From contig CAJTFN010000005.1 of assembly GCA_910575815.1 (NCBI GenBank), positions 80,023-144,022 on the forward strand: a stretch of 64,000 nt of DNA. Direction: 5' to 3'. This document shows positions 31,559-40,866 of the stretch, piece after piece (position 1 is the first letter of the stretch; each line of letters opens with the position of its first letter). The notes beneath the pieces are model-generated. The model was not told where the DNA came from. It made no database searches and saw nothing but the letters and a program-made list of their open reading frames with translations. This stretch comes from Oscillospiraceae bacterium. GTDB lineage: Bacteria; Bacillota; Clostridia; Oscillospirales; Oscillospiraceae. The translations under genes and the position numbers were made by a program.

Positions 31559-32329
31559 ATGCGATATGACCTAACGATTGAGGCGATGGAGTGGAGCTAT
31601 TCGAGGCTGTCCGCCTTTGAGGACTGCCCTTATCTATGGCTCCAACGGTACATCTACGAAATACCAGGTCAGTCGAAGTTCTTCGCTCAATATGGAAGCC
31701 TGATGCACTCTATTCTTCAGCAATATCTGACTGGTATGCTGCATAAGGAAGAGCTTACACCTTACTACCTTTCCCATTTTACAACTGACATCACAGATAA
31801 AGCTCCATTACACAAGATTCATATGGGTTATCTGGAGCAGGGACGGCAGTACCTTAAAACGCTGTCGTTCCCTGCCCGAAAAGTAATAAAGGTAGAGGAC
31901 AAGATGCAATTCCAATTTGCCGGGCATTCGTTTATAGGCTTTCTGGATCTGTTGTCTGAGGATGAGAGCGGTAAGCTGTACATTACCGATCACAAATCCA
32001 GAGCATTGAAGCCTCGCTCCAACAGGGCGAAGCCCACCCTCGGAGATGTTGAATTGGATAAGTACCTACGGCAGCTCTATATCTACGCCAGTGCGGTCTA
32101 TCAGTTATATGGCCGATATCCCGACTATCTCGAATTTAACTGTTTTCGGACTGGCACATGGATTTGTGAACCATTTAGAAAAGAGCGGTTAGACGAGGTG
32201 GAAATGTGGGCAGCAAAGCTGATTGCCAAAATCACAGCGACTGACGACTGGTATGCTAACTTGGATTTTTGGTTTTGTAAACACCTCTGTGATGTAGCTG
32301 TGGAGTGTGAGTACGAAGAATTTCTATGA
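31559..32329 (+). CDS. PD-(D/E)XK nuclease, RecB/Cas4-like
   Basis: A 256-aa protein with WSYSRLSAFEDCPYLWLQRY at the start and the nuclease core GFLDLL...LYITDHKS (Asp...Asp-x-Lys). This matches the PDDEXK_1 family. Likely processes DNA ends for the ERF/SSB recombination system. No C-terminal Cys cluster of the Cas4 type except Cys residues near the end (CKHLC). AAGGAGG precedes the ATG. Confidence 0.8.
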   Translation: MRYDLTIEAMEWSYSRLSAFEDCPYLWLQRYIYEIPGQSKFFAQYGSLMHSILQQYLTGMLHKEELTPYYLSHFTTDITDKAPLHKIHMGYLEQGRQYLKTLSFPARKVIKVEDKMQFQFAGHSFIGFLDLLSEDESGKLYITDHKSRALKPRSNRAKPTLGDVELDKYLRQLYIYASAVYQLYGRYPDYLEFNCFRTGTWICEPFRKERLDEVEMWAAKLIAKITATDDWYANLDFWFCKHLCDVAVECEYEEFL

Positions 32330-32373
32330 TGAAAGTTAAGTTTCATTCACAAACAGAAAGCGAGGATTGCAAT

Positions 32374-33177
32374 ATGAATTTTTACATTTCGGCAGAAGAG
32401 CTTGCCCAGCGTAAGCACATCAACTTCAGTGTGGATCTGGATGAGAGCGGCCTGCTCATTTCCAGCTGCCCGCAGGAGATTGTTACACCTACCCTTGTCC
32501 AACAGCCTGCCGCTGGGCTTTTGACAGATTTGAACCACCTGACATGGGGTGAGCTGGATGCTATTGGGCGGAGTAAGAAAGCGCGACAGCAAATCGCGGT
32601 TGGTGCAGTAAAGACCGATCACATGAAGAACGGCTTCGCCGCAGAGTATCGCATCATCGGTTTCGACCACGACGATCTGGCGGATGGTTCCGGCAAAGCT
32701 CCATTCTCTTGGGAGGCCGTTCGGATTTATAAGGAGCGGCGTCCTTGGAATAGTGAATGCACTAACGAGGGCGGCTGGGACAAAAGTGAGCTTCGGCAGT
32801 GGCTTAATTCGGAGTTCTTGGCACTTTGCTCCGATGAACTACAGGCTGTTATTCGCCCCGTGGTCAAACTTACCTCTGCTGGTGGGCGTAGCAAGGAGAT
32901 TGTCAAAAGCGTTGATCGTATCTTCATTCTCAGCGAGAAAGAGGTTTACGGTCGTGTAGCCTACTCTGTTCCGGGCGAGGGTAGCTGGTACGAATATTAC
33001 CGCTTGGAGGATGTGCCTTACTTCGCTCTTGATGAAGATGGCGACCCCTGCTCCAGCGGGTTGCGTTCCCCCTGTTACGGCACCGACAACAATTTCTGTT
33101 TTGTGAACGGCGGCGGCGGCATCAGCAACGCCATTGCTTCCTGGTCGGCGGGTGTGCGCCCCGGCTTTAGCTTCTAA
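32374..33177 (+). CDS. DUF6273-type C-lectin-like domain protein
   Basis: A 267-aa protein. The C-terminal half has the DUF6273 pattern: W...S.LRQWLN, VYGRVAYSVPGEGSWYEYY, and an end in GLRSPCYG...SAGVRPGFSF typical of formylglycine-enzyme/C-lectin folds. Binding proteins of this fold are sometimes diversified on mobile elements, but no reverse transcriptase is present. ATG 32374 with GAGGA is favoured over an upstream overlapping ATG at 32326. Confidence 0.65.
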   Translation: MNFYISAEELAQRKHINFSVDLDESGLLISSCPQEIVTPTLVQQPAAGLLTDLNHLTWGELDAIGRSKKARQQIAVGAVKTDHMKNGFAAEYRIIGFDHDDLADGSGKAPFSWEAVRIYKERRPWNSECTNEGGWDKSELRQWLNSEFLALCSDELQAVIRPVVKLTSAGGRSKEIVKSVDRIFILSEKEVYGRVAYSVPGEGSWYEYYRLEDVPYFALDEDGDPCSSGLRSPCYGTDNNFCFVNGGGGISNAIASWSAGVRPGFSF

Positions 33178-33185
33178 TCTCCGAT

Positions 33186-33223
33186 CGGTAAAGTCAAGCC
33201 CACGAAAGTGGGCTGACTTGCCG
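33186..33223 (+). terminator. Long hairpin, possible terminator
   Basis: CGGTAAAGTCA-A-GCCCAC pairs with GTGGGCTGACTTGCCG around a GAAA loop, with one bulge and one mismatch. No T run follows, so it may be an attenuator or processing site. Confidence 0.5.
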
Positions 33224-33246
33224 AACGAATCGAGGTGATTTTATCT

Positions 33247-35208
33247 GTGCAGATTGACCGCGACGCAATTATGCAGGCAAAAGAAAAGCTCGGTGACGAT
33301 AATGCCCGAATCATCGTGGAGGAGCTTGGCATAACCGATTATGATGTGCGGGATATGAAATGCTGTTGCCCGTTCCACCAAGAAGATCACGCTTCGTTTA
33401 TCTATAATAAAAAGGCGTTCAATTTTCGGTGCTTTGGTGCGTGTTCACGTAGCTATGACATTTTGGATGTGCTGATGTACAAAGGGATGACCTATGCTCA
33501 AGCGTGTCGTAAGCTCTTTGAATTGGCTGGCATATCCTACTCATTCGGAGAGTTGGGAGTAAAAACACGACGGCAATACCAGTACCCAAAAGAGGTCGTG
33601 TGTGATGATAAGACTCAGGTTTACGAATACTTCAAAAAACGCAAAATTAGCCCTCATACGATAGATTATGCTGATGTAAGACAGGACGGTGAGGGGAATG
33701 CCGTTTTTAACTACTACGACACCAACGATGTGTTGACAATGGTGAAATATCGTCCGTCCAGAAAAGTCAAAAAGGGTGAAAACAAATGTTGGTGCCAAAA
33801 AGGAGCAGACACCACACCACTTCTTTTCAACATGAATCGGATCAACACTACAGTCCCATTGTTGATTTGCGAGGGAGAGCCAGATTGCCTTTCAGCAATC
33901 GAAGCAGGTTTCACAAATGCAGTTTCTGTTCCGCTTGGCAGCACCAACTTCCACTGGATTGAAGAGAACTGGGATTTTCTTGAACAATTCAGTTCTATCG
34001 TAATTTGTTCTGATAATGACGAAGCTGGCCTCAAAATGCAAAAGGAATGTATCTATCGGCTGGGAAGCTGGCGGACAAAAGTTGTAGAAGTTCCTCAACT
34101 CTATGTTGACGAAACGACAAATCAGCGATATTCCGTTAATGATCTCAATGAAGTGCTTTACTACTTCGGTAAAGAGAAAGTTATGGAGATCATATTGGAC
34201 GCCAAAGACTCCCCTGTTCCGGGCGTAGTTGATTTCGCTGATATTGAAGACATTGACCTTGATGCTCTTGACGGCATCCCGACCGGACTTCCCAATCTTG
34301 ACCGATACCTGATGAAACTATTCTATGGAACGCTGAACATTGTAACCGGCATTAACGGCAGCGGTAAATCATCCTTCTTAAATCAAGTGATATGCCAATG
34401 CTTAGATCGAGGCGAAAACGCATACCTCTTTTCCGGTGAATTGCCTAACTTCCAGGCAAAGAACTGGCTCAACTTTATTTTCGCAGGCCAACGGAACGTG
34501 AAGGAATGTCAATATAATGATTCTGTCTTCTATAAAGTGACACCAGAAGCAAAAAGAGCAATCAGCGAATTTTACCGTGGTCGGCTCTATATTCGGCAAG
34601 ACGGTGAATCCAACAAATCAGCAGATCTCTTAAAATCCATGGAGGATTCGGTGAGGAAATACGGCACAAAACTGTTGATTCTCGATAATCTGACAGCTAT
34701 CAATTTGGAAAGCAATGACAACAACAAGTACGATAAGCAGGCGGATTTCATTATGGATTTGATTGCGTTTGCTGTAAAGTTCAATGTCGTTGTAATCCTG
34801 GTTGTCCATCCACATAAAATCGACATGATGCGGCGGTTAAGCAAAATGGATGTGCAAGGTATTTCAGCTATTATTGACCTTGCTCATCGTATCATTAGCC
34901 TTTACCGTGTACAGGAGTCAGATCGTCAAGGCGTTCCCAAAATGAATGGGAGCGGATGGAAGGTAAAACCCATTAAAGCGGATGTCATTTTTGATATTCT
35001 GAAAGACCGACTAACGGGCTATGAAAGTCGTAGTATCGAAACCTTTTACGATCGTCCGTCTAAGCGGTTCTTCACAACCGAGGCAGAGCTTGACTACCAA
35101 TACGCATGGGATAAACGGAAATATACTACGCCACTTCCGTTCCCACCCCAGCAACTGGTAGAGGATGATAGCGAAGACGAGGTGTTTGGCAGAGTGAGTA
35201 ACCAATAA
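33247..35208 (+). CDS. Primase-helicase (T7 gp4/Twinkle-like)
   Basis: A 653-aa replication protein. Zinc-binding primase domain (CCCPFHQEDHASF...FRCFGAC), TOPRIM domain (LLICEGEPDCLSAIEAG, VICSDNDEAG), then a DnaB-family helicase with Walker A GINGSGKSSF (about residue 370), Walker B LLILDNL and VVHPHK. It could prime and unwind at the phage fork. GTG at 33247 is preferred, with GAGGTGAT 8 nt before it. Immediately upstream of the polymerase gene. Confidence 0.88.
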   Translation: MQIDRDAIMQAKEKLGDDNARIIVEELGITDYDVRDMKCCCPFHQEDHASFIYNKKAFNFRCFGACSRSYDILDVLMYKGMTYAQACRKLFELAGISYSFGELGVKTRRQYQYPKEVVCDDKTQVYEYFKKRKISPHTIDYADVRQDGEGNAVFNYYDTNDVLTMVKYRPSRKVKKGENKCWCQKGADTTPLLFNMNRINTTVPLLICEGEPDCLSAIEAGFTNAVSVPLGSTNFHWIEENWDFLEQFSSIVICSDNDEAGLKMQKECIYRLGSWRTKVVEVPQLYVDETTNQRYSVNDLNEVLYYFGKEKVMEIILDAKDSPVPGVVDFADIEDIDLDALDGIPTGLPNLDRYLMKLFYGTLNIVTGINGSGKSSFLNQVICQCLDRGENAYLFSGELPNFQAKNWLNFIFAGQRNVKECQYNDSVFYKVTPEAKRAISEFYRGRLYIRQDGESNKSADLLKSMEDSVRKYGTKLLILDNLTAINLESNDNNKYDKQADFIMDLIAFAVKFNVVVILVVHPHKIDMMRRLSKMDVQGISAIIDLAHRIISLYRVQESDRQGVPKMNGSGWKVKPIKADVIFDILKDRLTGYESRSIETFYDRPSKRFFTTEAELDYQYAWDKRKYTTPLPFPPQQLVEDDSEDEVFGRVSNQ

Positions 35209-35309
35209 TCAGCACGAAGCCACGTACCGAAAAAACGGGATCGCCAATCTATTGTATGATGATTCCCGTTGACGATACGCTTGTGGCTCGTGAAATAGGA
35301 GTAATCAAA

Positions 35310-38300
35310 ATGGGAAACAAAAACTATACAGTATATCACCTGCATACTCAGCTATCCTTGTTGGATAGCACCACCAAGCATTCAGATTACATTGCTCGTG
35401 CGGTAGAACTGGGGCAGACCGCTATTGCATTTACGGAGCACGGTCATATCTATCAGTGGGTTGAGAAGAAGATGGCCTGCGAGAAAGCTGGGCTGAAATA
35501 TCTTCATGGCTGCGAAGTTTATTTGACGGAAGCGCTTTTGGTGCCACCTGACCCCAGCGAGGTGCGCCGCCAGGTTATGGAGGAGGTTTGGCAGCGTGAG
35601 AAGGAATATGACGAACTGCGGGAAGCTCCGAAAAAGTTAGAGGCATACCTTGAGATGTTGCAAAAAAACCCAGAGGGTAAAGCGTACTATGACCGCTTTT
35701 GTGACGATTTGGATGCCCTACATGAAAATGAAGCCAAAGAACCAGAGCCTTTCGATACCGCAAATTATATTAGCTGGCGCACCGATGAGCTGACCAAGGC
35801 TGGGATGCACAAGGTTCGTGATAACTTCCACACCATCCTAATTGCCCGAAACTATGCCGGTCTACAGGAAATGAATGAGTTGATTAGCCGCTCTACTCAC
35901 AGCGATCACTTCTATTATAAGCCTCGAATTACGTTTGAGGAGTTTCTTAGCCTCTCCAATAATGTTATCAAAATCAGTGCTTGTCTTGCTTCTCCGCTCA
36001 ATAAGATGAGCATTACCCACCCTATGTACGAGCGGTTACTGCGGCACTATGACTATTTGGAAATCCAGGCGCATGATCATCCAGAGCAAATCGCTTATAA
36101 CCGCCATTTGGCCGATTTGTCCCAGCGCTATAACATCCCTTTGATTGCTGGTACTGACACGCACAGTATTGACAAATACAAAGCTGAGTGTCGGAGCATT
36201 CTTCAGCTGGCGAAACATATCGAGTTTGCAGACGAGGACAGTTTTGACCTCACCTACAAAAGCTATGATGAGCTGGTTGCAATGTTTGCCAAACAGGATG
36301 CTATTCCTGCAACACTCTATCTTGAAGCAATCGAAAACACCAATCGCATGGCTGATTCCGTAGAACCCTTTGAATTGGATATCTCTTTCAAATATCCCCC
36401 GCTGTACGGAGATCGTGATAAACAAGTGCTACATGAAACGATTGAACGCAATTTTCAAGCAAAGATTGCTGATGGCGCAATTACCCCAGAGCAGATAGCG
36501 CCATTCCGAGAAGCTATTGAGGAGGAGTTGCGGGTCTTTGAAAAGATTGATATGTCAGGTTTTATGCTGTTCATGGGCGAAATGGTGACGTGGTGCAAGG
36601 AGAATGGTATTCCGATTGGGCCGAACCGTGGTTCGTGCGGTGGCTCCCGTGTTGCTTATGTTACCAACACAACCGATTTGAACCCTGAAAAGTGGCATAC
36701 GGTGTTCAGTCGTTTTTGTAACGAGGATCGTAAAGAGATTGGCGATATTGATATCGACGTATCTCCGTCTCAGCGCGATCAGGTGTATGACTATATTATC
36801 AATCGGTTTGGACAAGACCGAACCGCATTCATCCTTGCTATTGGCACTATCAAATCTAAAGGGTGCATTGACGAGATATGCCGAGCCTTGGGCGTTATGT
36901 GGAACAAAGAGCACCAACACAATTTGAAAGAGATCAAGCAGCAGATCGCAGAGGCTAAAGAACAAGGAAACGATCAGCTGGCACAGCAGCTTATCAAAGA
37001 GCTGGATCACTTGAAAAAGGAAAACGAAAGGATATTTGCAAAGAATCCTTGGGTTGGCAAAATTAACGCCACAATCAAAGATGAATATAGCGCGGCAGAA
37101 CAGCGAGCACTTAGTTTAGCAGAGGGCAAGAGTAAAGAAGAAGCTAAACAAATCATGAGAGATGAGACTGCTGAAGTACGTAAAAAGTATTCAGATGTCT
37201 TTTACTACTATGACGGTCTGCTTGATGTGGCAATCTCGCAATCCATGCACCCTGCCGGCATTGTGGCAAGTCCTATTACACTCCGAGATAATTATGGCAC
37301 TTTCATTTCAGAGGGCAAAGAGATCTTGCAGATTGACATGGAGTGCGTGCATGAAGTCAGCCTGGTCAAGTACGATATCTTAGGGCTGAAGAATATCGAG
37401 ATCATCAAGGATGCCTATGAACTGCTGGGAAAACCTTATCCTAAGTCTCACGAAATCAACTGGGATGATGAGGCAGTTTGGAAAGATATGTTGCGTTCCC
37501 CTATCGGTATCTTCCAGTTTGAAGGAGACTTTGCTTTCCAAATGCTCAAGCAGTATGCGCCTCATAGCATTTTTGATATGAGTCTTGTAACGGCAGCACT
37601 TCGTCCTTCTGGTGCTTCTTACCGTGACGATCTTATGCAGCATAAGCCACACAAAAACCCCTCCCCAATTATTGATGAACTTCTGGCGGACAACAATGGC
37701 TATCTAATCTACCAAGAGGATGTTATCAAGTTTCTACAACAGATTTGTGGTTATTCTGGCTCTGATGCAGATAACACGCGAAGGATGATTGCTCGGAAGG
37801 TGCCAGAGGACTTGGAGAAGGAACTGCCCAACATTCTGAACGGATATTGTAGTAAATCCCCTCAGCCAAGAGAAGTTGCAGAGCAGGAGGCAAAAGAGTT
37901 TCTGCAAATTATCAGTGACGCTTCCAGCTATATGTTCGGTTATAACCATTCAGTTGGCTACTGCATGATCGGATATCTCTGTGCGTATCTGCGCTACTAC
38001 CATCCGTATGAGTTCATCACAGCCTACCTTAACAACGCCAACAACGATGAAGATGTAAAAAACGGTAATGAGCTGGCGCTTTTATACGGGATCAAAATTG
38101 TTCCACCGCGCTTTGGACTCTCCAAGGACAAATACTTACTCAATAAAGAAGAGAAGGTCATTGCCAAGGGGATTAGCTCTGTGAAATATATGAATGCAGA
38201 TGTTGCCAACGAGTTGTATGCTTTGGCTGAGACTGGAAAACCCAAATCCTTTATGGAGCTACTACAACTGATGAATGAAAAAACACATCTGGATACGCGG

Positions 38301-38888
38301 CAGCGGGACATCTTAATCAAGATCGACTACTTTATCGAATATGGCAACGCCAAAGAATTATTGCGGATGGTAGATCTGTTTTCTTTCTTCAAAAATGGCA
38401 CTATGAAAAAAGTCCTCAAAGAGAAGTTGACGCCAAATCTGGAACCTATCGTTGCTCAATATGCTACTGGACTTTCAAAAAATGGAGCAGAGGCGAAAAG
38501 CTACACTTTTACAGATATGCCAGGGTTGCTTCTCCATCTGGAGGGTGTGGTAAGAGATATGCACATTCCGGACTTTGACCTAAAAAGCAAAATGCAAGAC
38601 CAGATGGAGAACCTGGGCTATATTGATTTGACAACGGACAAAAAAGAAGACCGACGCAAACTTATCATTTTGGAAGTATTTCCACTGAAGAGCAAGGCAA
38701 GTAAAGAAATCTGGGGATATGCGCTCCAAACAAGATCTATTGGGAGTGGTAAAACCTCCAGACTGACGGTACGCAGCAGACTCTTTGAAAAGAGGCCATT
38801 GAAGCGTCTTGATGTAATCTACGCCAGCGATGTAAGGCAAGAGCGCTCTGGATACTGGTATCTGATTGGTTACGACTATGTAATTTAG
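35310..38888 (+). CDS. dnaE: DNA polymerase III alpha subunit, DnaE type
   Basis: A 1192-aa replicative polymerase. PHP domain at the start (YTVYHLHTQLSLLD, FTEHGH), palm with GPNRGSCGGSRVAY and catalytic GDIDIDV near residue 480, further DnaE motifs HPAGIVASP and FQFEGDFAFQML, and helix-hairpin-helix/OB C-terminal regions. No proofreading exonuclease domain is seen, so it is DnaE rather than PolC. ATG at 35310 has AGGAG upstream; a longer frame from 35256 has none. The 100-nt gap before it has a hairpin (AACGGGA/TCCCGTT). Confidence 0.92.
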   Translation: MGNKNYTVYHLHTQLSLLDSTTKHSDYIARAVELGQTAIAFTEHGHIYQWVEKKMACEKAGLKYLHGCEVYLTEALLVPPDPSEVRRQVMEEVWQREKEYDELREAPKKLEAYLEMLQKNPEGKAYYDRFCDDLDALHENEAKEPEPFDTANYISWRTDELTKAGMHKVRDNFHTILIARNYAGLQEMNELISRSTHSDHFYYKPRITFEEFLSLSNNVIKISACLASPLNKMSITHPMYERLLRHYDYLEIQAHDHPEQIAYNRHLADLSQRYNIPLIAGTDTHSIDKYKAECRSILQLAKHIEFADEDSFDLTYKSYDELVAMFAKQDAIPATLYLEAIENTNRMADSVEPFELDISFKYPPLYGDRDKQVLHETIERNFQAKIADGAITPEQIAPFREAIEEELRVFEKIDMSGFMLFMGEMVTWCKENGIPIGPNRGSCGGSRVAYVTNTTDLNPEKWHTVFSRFCNEDRKEIGDIDIDVSPSQRDQVYDYIINRFGQDRTAFILAIGTIKSKGCIDEICRALGVMWNKEHQHNLKEIKQQIAEAKEQGNDQLAQQLIKELDHLKKENERIFAKNPWVGKINATIKDEYSAAEQRALSLAEGKSKEEAKQIMRDETAEVRKKYSDVFYYYDGLLDVAISQSMHPAGIVASPITLRDNYGTFISEGKEILQIDMECVHEVSLVKYDILGLKNIEIIKDAYELLGKPYPKSHEINWDDEAVWKDMLRSPIGIFQFEGDFAFQMLKQYAPHSIFDMSLVTAALRPSGASYRDDLMQHKPHKNPSPIIDELLADNNGYLIYQEDVIKFLQQICGYSGSDADNTRRMIARKVPEDLEKELPNILNGYCSKSPQPREVAEQEAKEFLQIISDASSYMFGYNHSVGYCMIGYLCAYLRYYHPYEFITAYLNNANNDEDVKNGNELALLYGIKIVPPRFGLSKDKYLLNKEEKVIAKGISSVKYMNADVANELYALAETGKPKSFMELLQLMNEKTHLDTRQRDILIKIDYFIEYGNAKELLRMVDLFSFFKNGTMKKVLKEKLTPNLEPIVAQYATGLSKNGAEAKSYTFTDMPGLLLHLEGVVRDMHIPDFDLKSKMQDQMENLGYIDLTTDKKEDRRKLIILEVFPLKSKASKEIWGYALQTRSIGSGKTSRLTVRSRLFEKRPLKRLDVIYASDVRQERSGYWYLIGYDYVI

Positions 38889-38909
38889 CCGTATTCAATA
38901 TATCAAAGC

Positions 38910-38923
38910 AACGAATAAAATCA
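38910..38923 (+). repeat. AACRAAYAAAATCA repeat, copy 9
   Basis: AACGAATAAAATCA then AGGAGG, 13 nt before the thyX start. Confidence 0.75.
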
Positions 38924-38936
38924 AGGAGGAACGAGT

Positions 38937-39566
38937 ATGAAGATTATCAAAGCGGGATTTCATATCCTTTCGCCTGCCAATGGGGCAGAGATTTTGAAAT
39001 CCATTGAGCAGGCCGGACGAGTCTGCTACAAATCCGAAGACAAGATCACAGACGGCAGCGCCAAGAAATTTGTTGCTGGGATTATCAAGCGTGGTCATGA
39101 GGCGGTGCTGGAGCATGAATCCATTCGAGTTAAGTTCATCGTTGATCGTGGCGTATCCCATGAGATTGTACGTAATCGGCTGGCGGCGTATTGCCAGGAA
39201 AGTACCCGTTACTGCAACTACTCTAAGGATGGTTTTGGAAACGAGATTACTGTTATTGAGCCTTGTTTCTTGGAGCATGACACTCCGCAATGGGTAGCAT
39301 GGGAGTCTGCTATGAAAAACGCAGAGTTCTTCTATTTTAGGATGCTGGATCTCGGCTGTTCTCCCCAAGAAGCCCGTAGTGTTCTCCCTAACAGTCTCAA
39401 AACTGAGGTAGTTATGACAGCCAATATCCGTGAGTGGCGGCATTTCTTTAAGCTCCGGACTTCGCTGGCAGCGCATCCGCAAATGCGTGAGGTTGCAATT
39501 TCTCTCCTTCAAGAGTTCCAGCGGTTGATTCCTGTGCTCTTTGATGATATTGAGGTGGCCGCATGA
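38937..39566 (+). CDS. thyX: Flavin-dependent thymidylate synthase
   Basis: A 209-aa ThyX: signature VRNRLAAYCQESTRY (variant of RHRx7S), HEAVLEHE upstream, and REWRHFFKLRTSLAAHPQMR near the end. It converts dUMP to dTMP using methylene-tetrahydrofolate and FAD. First gene of a nucleotide operon; the dUTPase and FolD in this window would supply dUMP and folate. Overlaps the next gene by four bases. Confidence 0.93.
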   Translation: MKIIKAGFHILSPANGAEILKSIEQAGRVCYKSEDKITDGSAKKFVAGIIKRGHEAVLEHESIRVKFIVDRGVSHEIVRNRLAAYCQESTRYCNYSKDGFGNEITVIEPCFLEHDTPQWVAWESAMKNAEFFYFRMLDLGCSPQEARSVLPNSLKTEVVMTANIREWRHFFKLRTSLAAHPQMREVAISLLQEFQRLIPVLFDDIEVAA

Positions 39567-40660
39567 AAGTGATTTGCATTTCCGGCAAAGCGCAGCATGG
39601 CAAGGACACTACCGCCACTATGTTGAAAGAGATGTTGGAGAATAATGGCAAGAACGTCATAATTGCTCATTTTGCAGACCTCCTCAAATACATCTGCAAG
39701 ACCTATTTCGGTTGGGATGGGCAGAAAGACGAGCGTGGTCGGCACATTCTCCAATATGTCGGAACCGATGTGATTCGAGCAAAATCCCCTAACTACTGGG
39801 CCGATTTCATTGTCAACTTCTTTTCCATGTTCCAAGACGAATGGGACTATGTGATTTTGCCTGACTGCCGTTTCCCGAATGAATACGAGTTGTTCAAATA
39901 CAGTGGCATTGATACGGTTTTGGTGAGGGTGGTACGTCCCAATTTCGTCTCCCCGCTGACACCGGAGCAGCAAGCTCACAAATCTGAAACAGCGTTGGAT
40001 GACTACCACTTTGATTACGTCATCCAAAACGATGAGGATTTGGATAAGCTGCGTGTTACGGTTGCCATTCTTATCACAGAATTGGAATCACCGCCTACAC
40101 CTCTGACGATCCTTTTTGACGCCGATGATGTGGCGGAAAATTTGCTGAACTGCTGGGTTGATCTGCTGAATGAGCGGTATGGCACATCGGTTGCCTTTGA
40201 GGATGTTAAGGATTGGGATATGACGATAGCATTCCCCACTCTGACAAAACAGCAAGTATTTGGCGTTTTGTTGGACGATGAACTGTGGCACAGACTGGAA
40301 CCTATGCCTGGTAGCCAGTGTGTTCTCCAGAAATGGTATGACCAAGGACACCAGCTTTATATGGTGACTGCCTCAGACTACCGCACTTGCAAGGTAAAAG
40401 TAGAACGAATTTTGCAGATGTTCCCGTTCCTCGATTGGGAGCATATCATCTTGGCCTCAAATAAGCAGATGGTGCATGGCGACATTCTGATCGACGACGG
40501 TATCCACAATCTTGTCAACGGCGACTACTTCAAAATCCTGTTTAACCGTCCGCATAATTGTGGTCTGGATGTGGAGAAATACGACATTCATCGTGCGGAA
40601 ACATGGGATGATGTTGACGCCTTAGTACAGCAGTATGCAGAAAGAAGGAAGATTGAATGA
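39563..40660 (+). CDS. dNMP kinase fused to a HAD-type 5'-nucleotidase
   Basis: A 365-aa fusion. Residues 1-170 resemble deoxynucleoside monophosphate kinase: P-loop SGKAQHGKDT and LPDCRFPNEYE. Residues 175-360 resemble 5'(3')-deoxyribonucleotidases: TILFDADDVAENL (Asp-x-Asp), VTASDY and LIDDGIHNL. Joining a kinase and a nucleotidase is unexpected and could tune dNMP pools, or one half could have another substrate. ATGA overlap with thyX; four-base overlap with the next gene. Confidence 0.8.
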   Translation: MKVICISGKAQHGKDTTATMLKEMLENNGKNVIIAHFADLLKYICKTYFGWDGQKDERGRHILQYVGTDVIRAKSPNYWADFIVNFFSMFQDEWDYVILPDCRFPNEYELFKYSGIDTVLVRVVRPNFVSPLTPEQQAHKSETALDDYHFDYVIQNDEDLDKLRVTVAILITELESPPTPLTILFDADDVAENLLNCWVDLLNERYGTSVAFEDVKDWDMTIAFPTLTKQQVFGVLLDDELWHRLEPMPGSQCVLQKWYDQGHQLYMVTASDYRTCKVKVERILQMFPFLDWEHIILASNKQMVHGDILIDDGIHNLVNGDYFKILFNRPHNCGLDVEKYDIHRAETWDDVDALVQQYAERRKIE

Positions 40661-40866
40661 TTGTTCTTTTTTCAACAGGATGCCCGAAGTGCTCGATTCT
40701 GAAAAAGAAATTGGAGCAAAAAGGAATCGTTTACCAAGAAAATAACTCTGTCGAGGAGATGTTGGGACTTGGGATTACTCAGGTGCCAGTTCTAAAAATT
40801 GGAAGTAGGCTCCTTGAGTTTGCGGATGCAAATGACTGGGTTAATAAACAGGAGAGTGCAGAATGA
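40657..40866 (+). CDS. Glutaredoxin/thioredoxin-like protein
   Basis: A 69-aa protein with redox motif CPKC near residue 9 and the cis-Pro segment ITQVPVLKIG, a compact thioredoxin fold. It is wedged between overlapping genes upstream of nrdD and probably reduces enzymes of deoxynucleotide synthesis. Confidence 0.85.
   Translation: MIVLFSTGCPKCSILKKKLEQKGIVYQENNSVEEMLGLGITQVPVLKIGSRLLEFADANDWVNKQESAE

Noticed and set aside
32374..33177. Diversity-generating retroelement target
   Set aside because: No reverse transcriptase, template repeat or accessory gene is present in the window.
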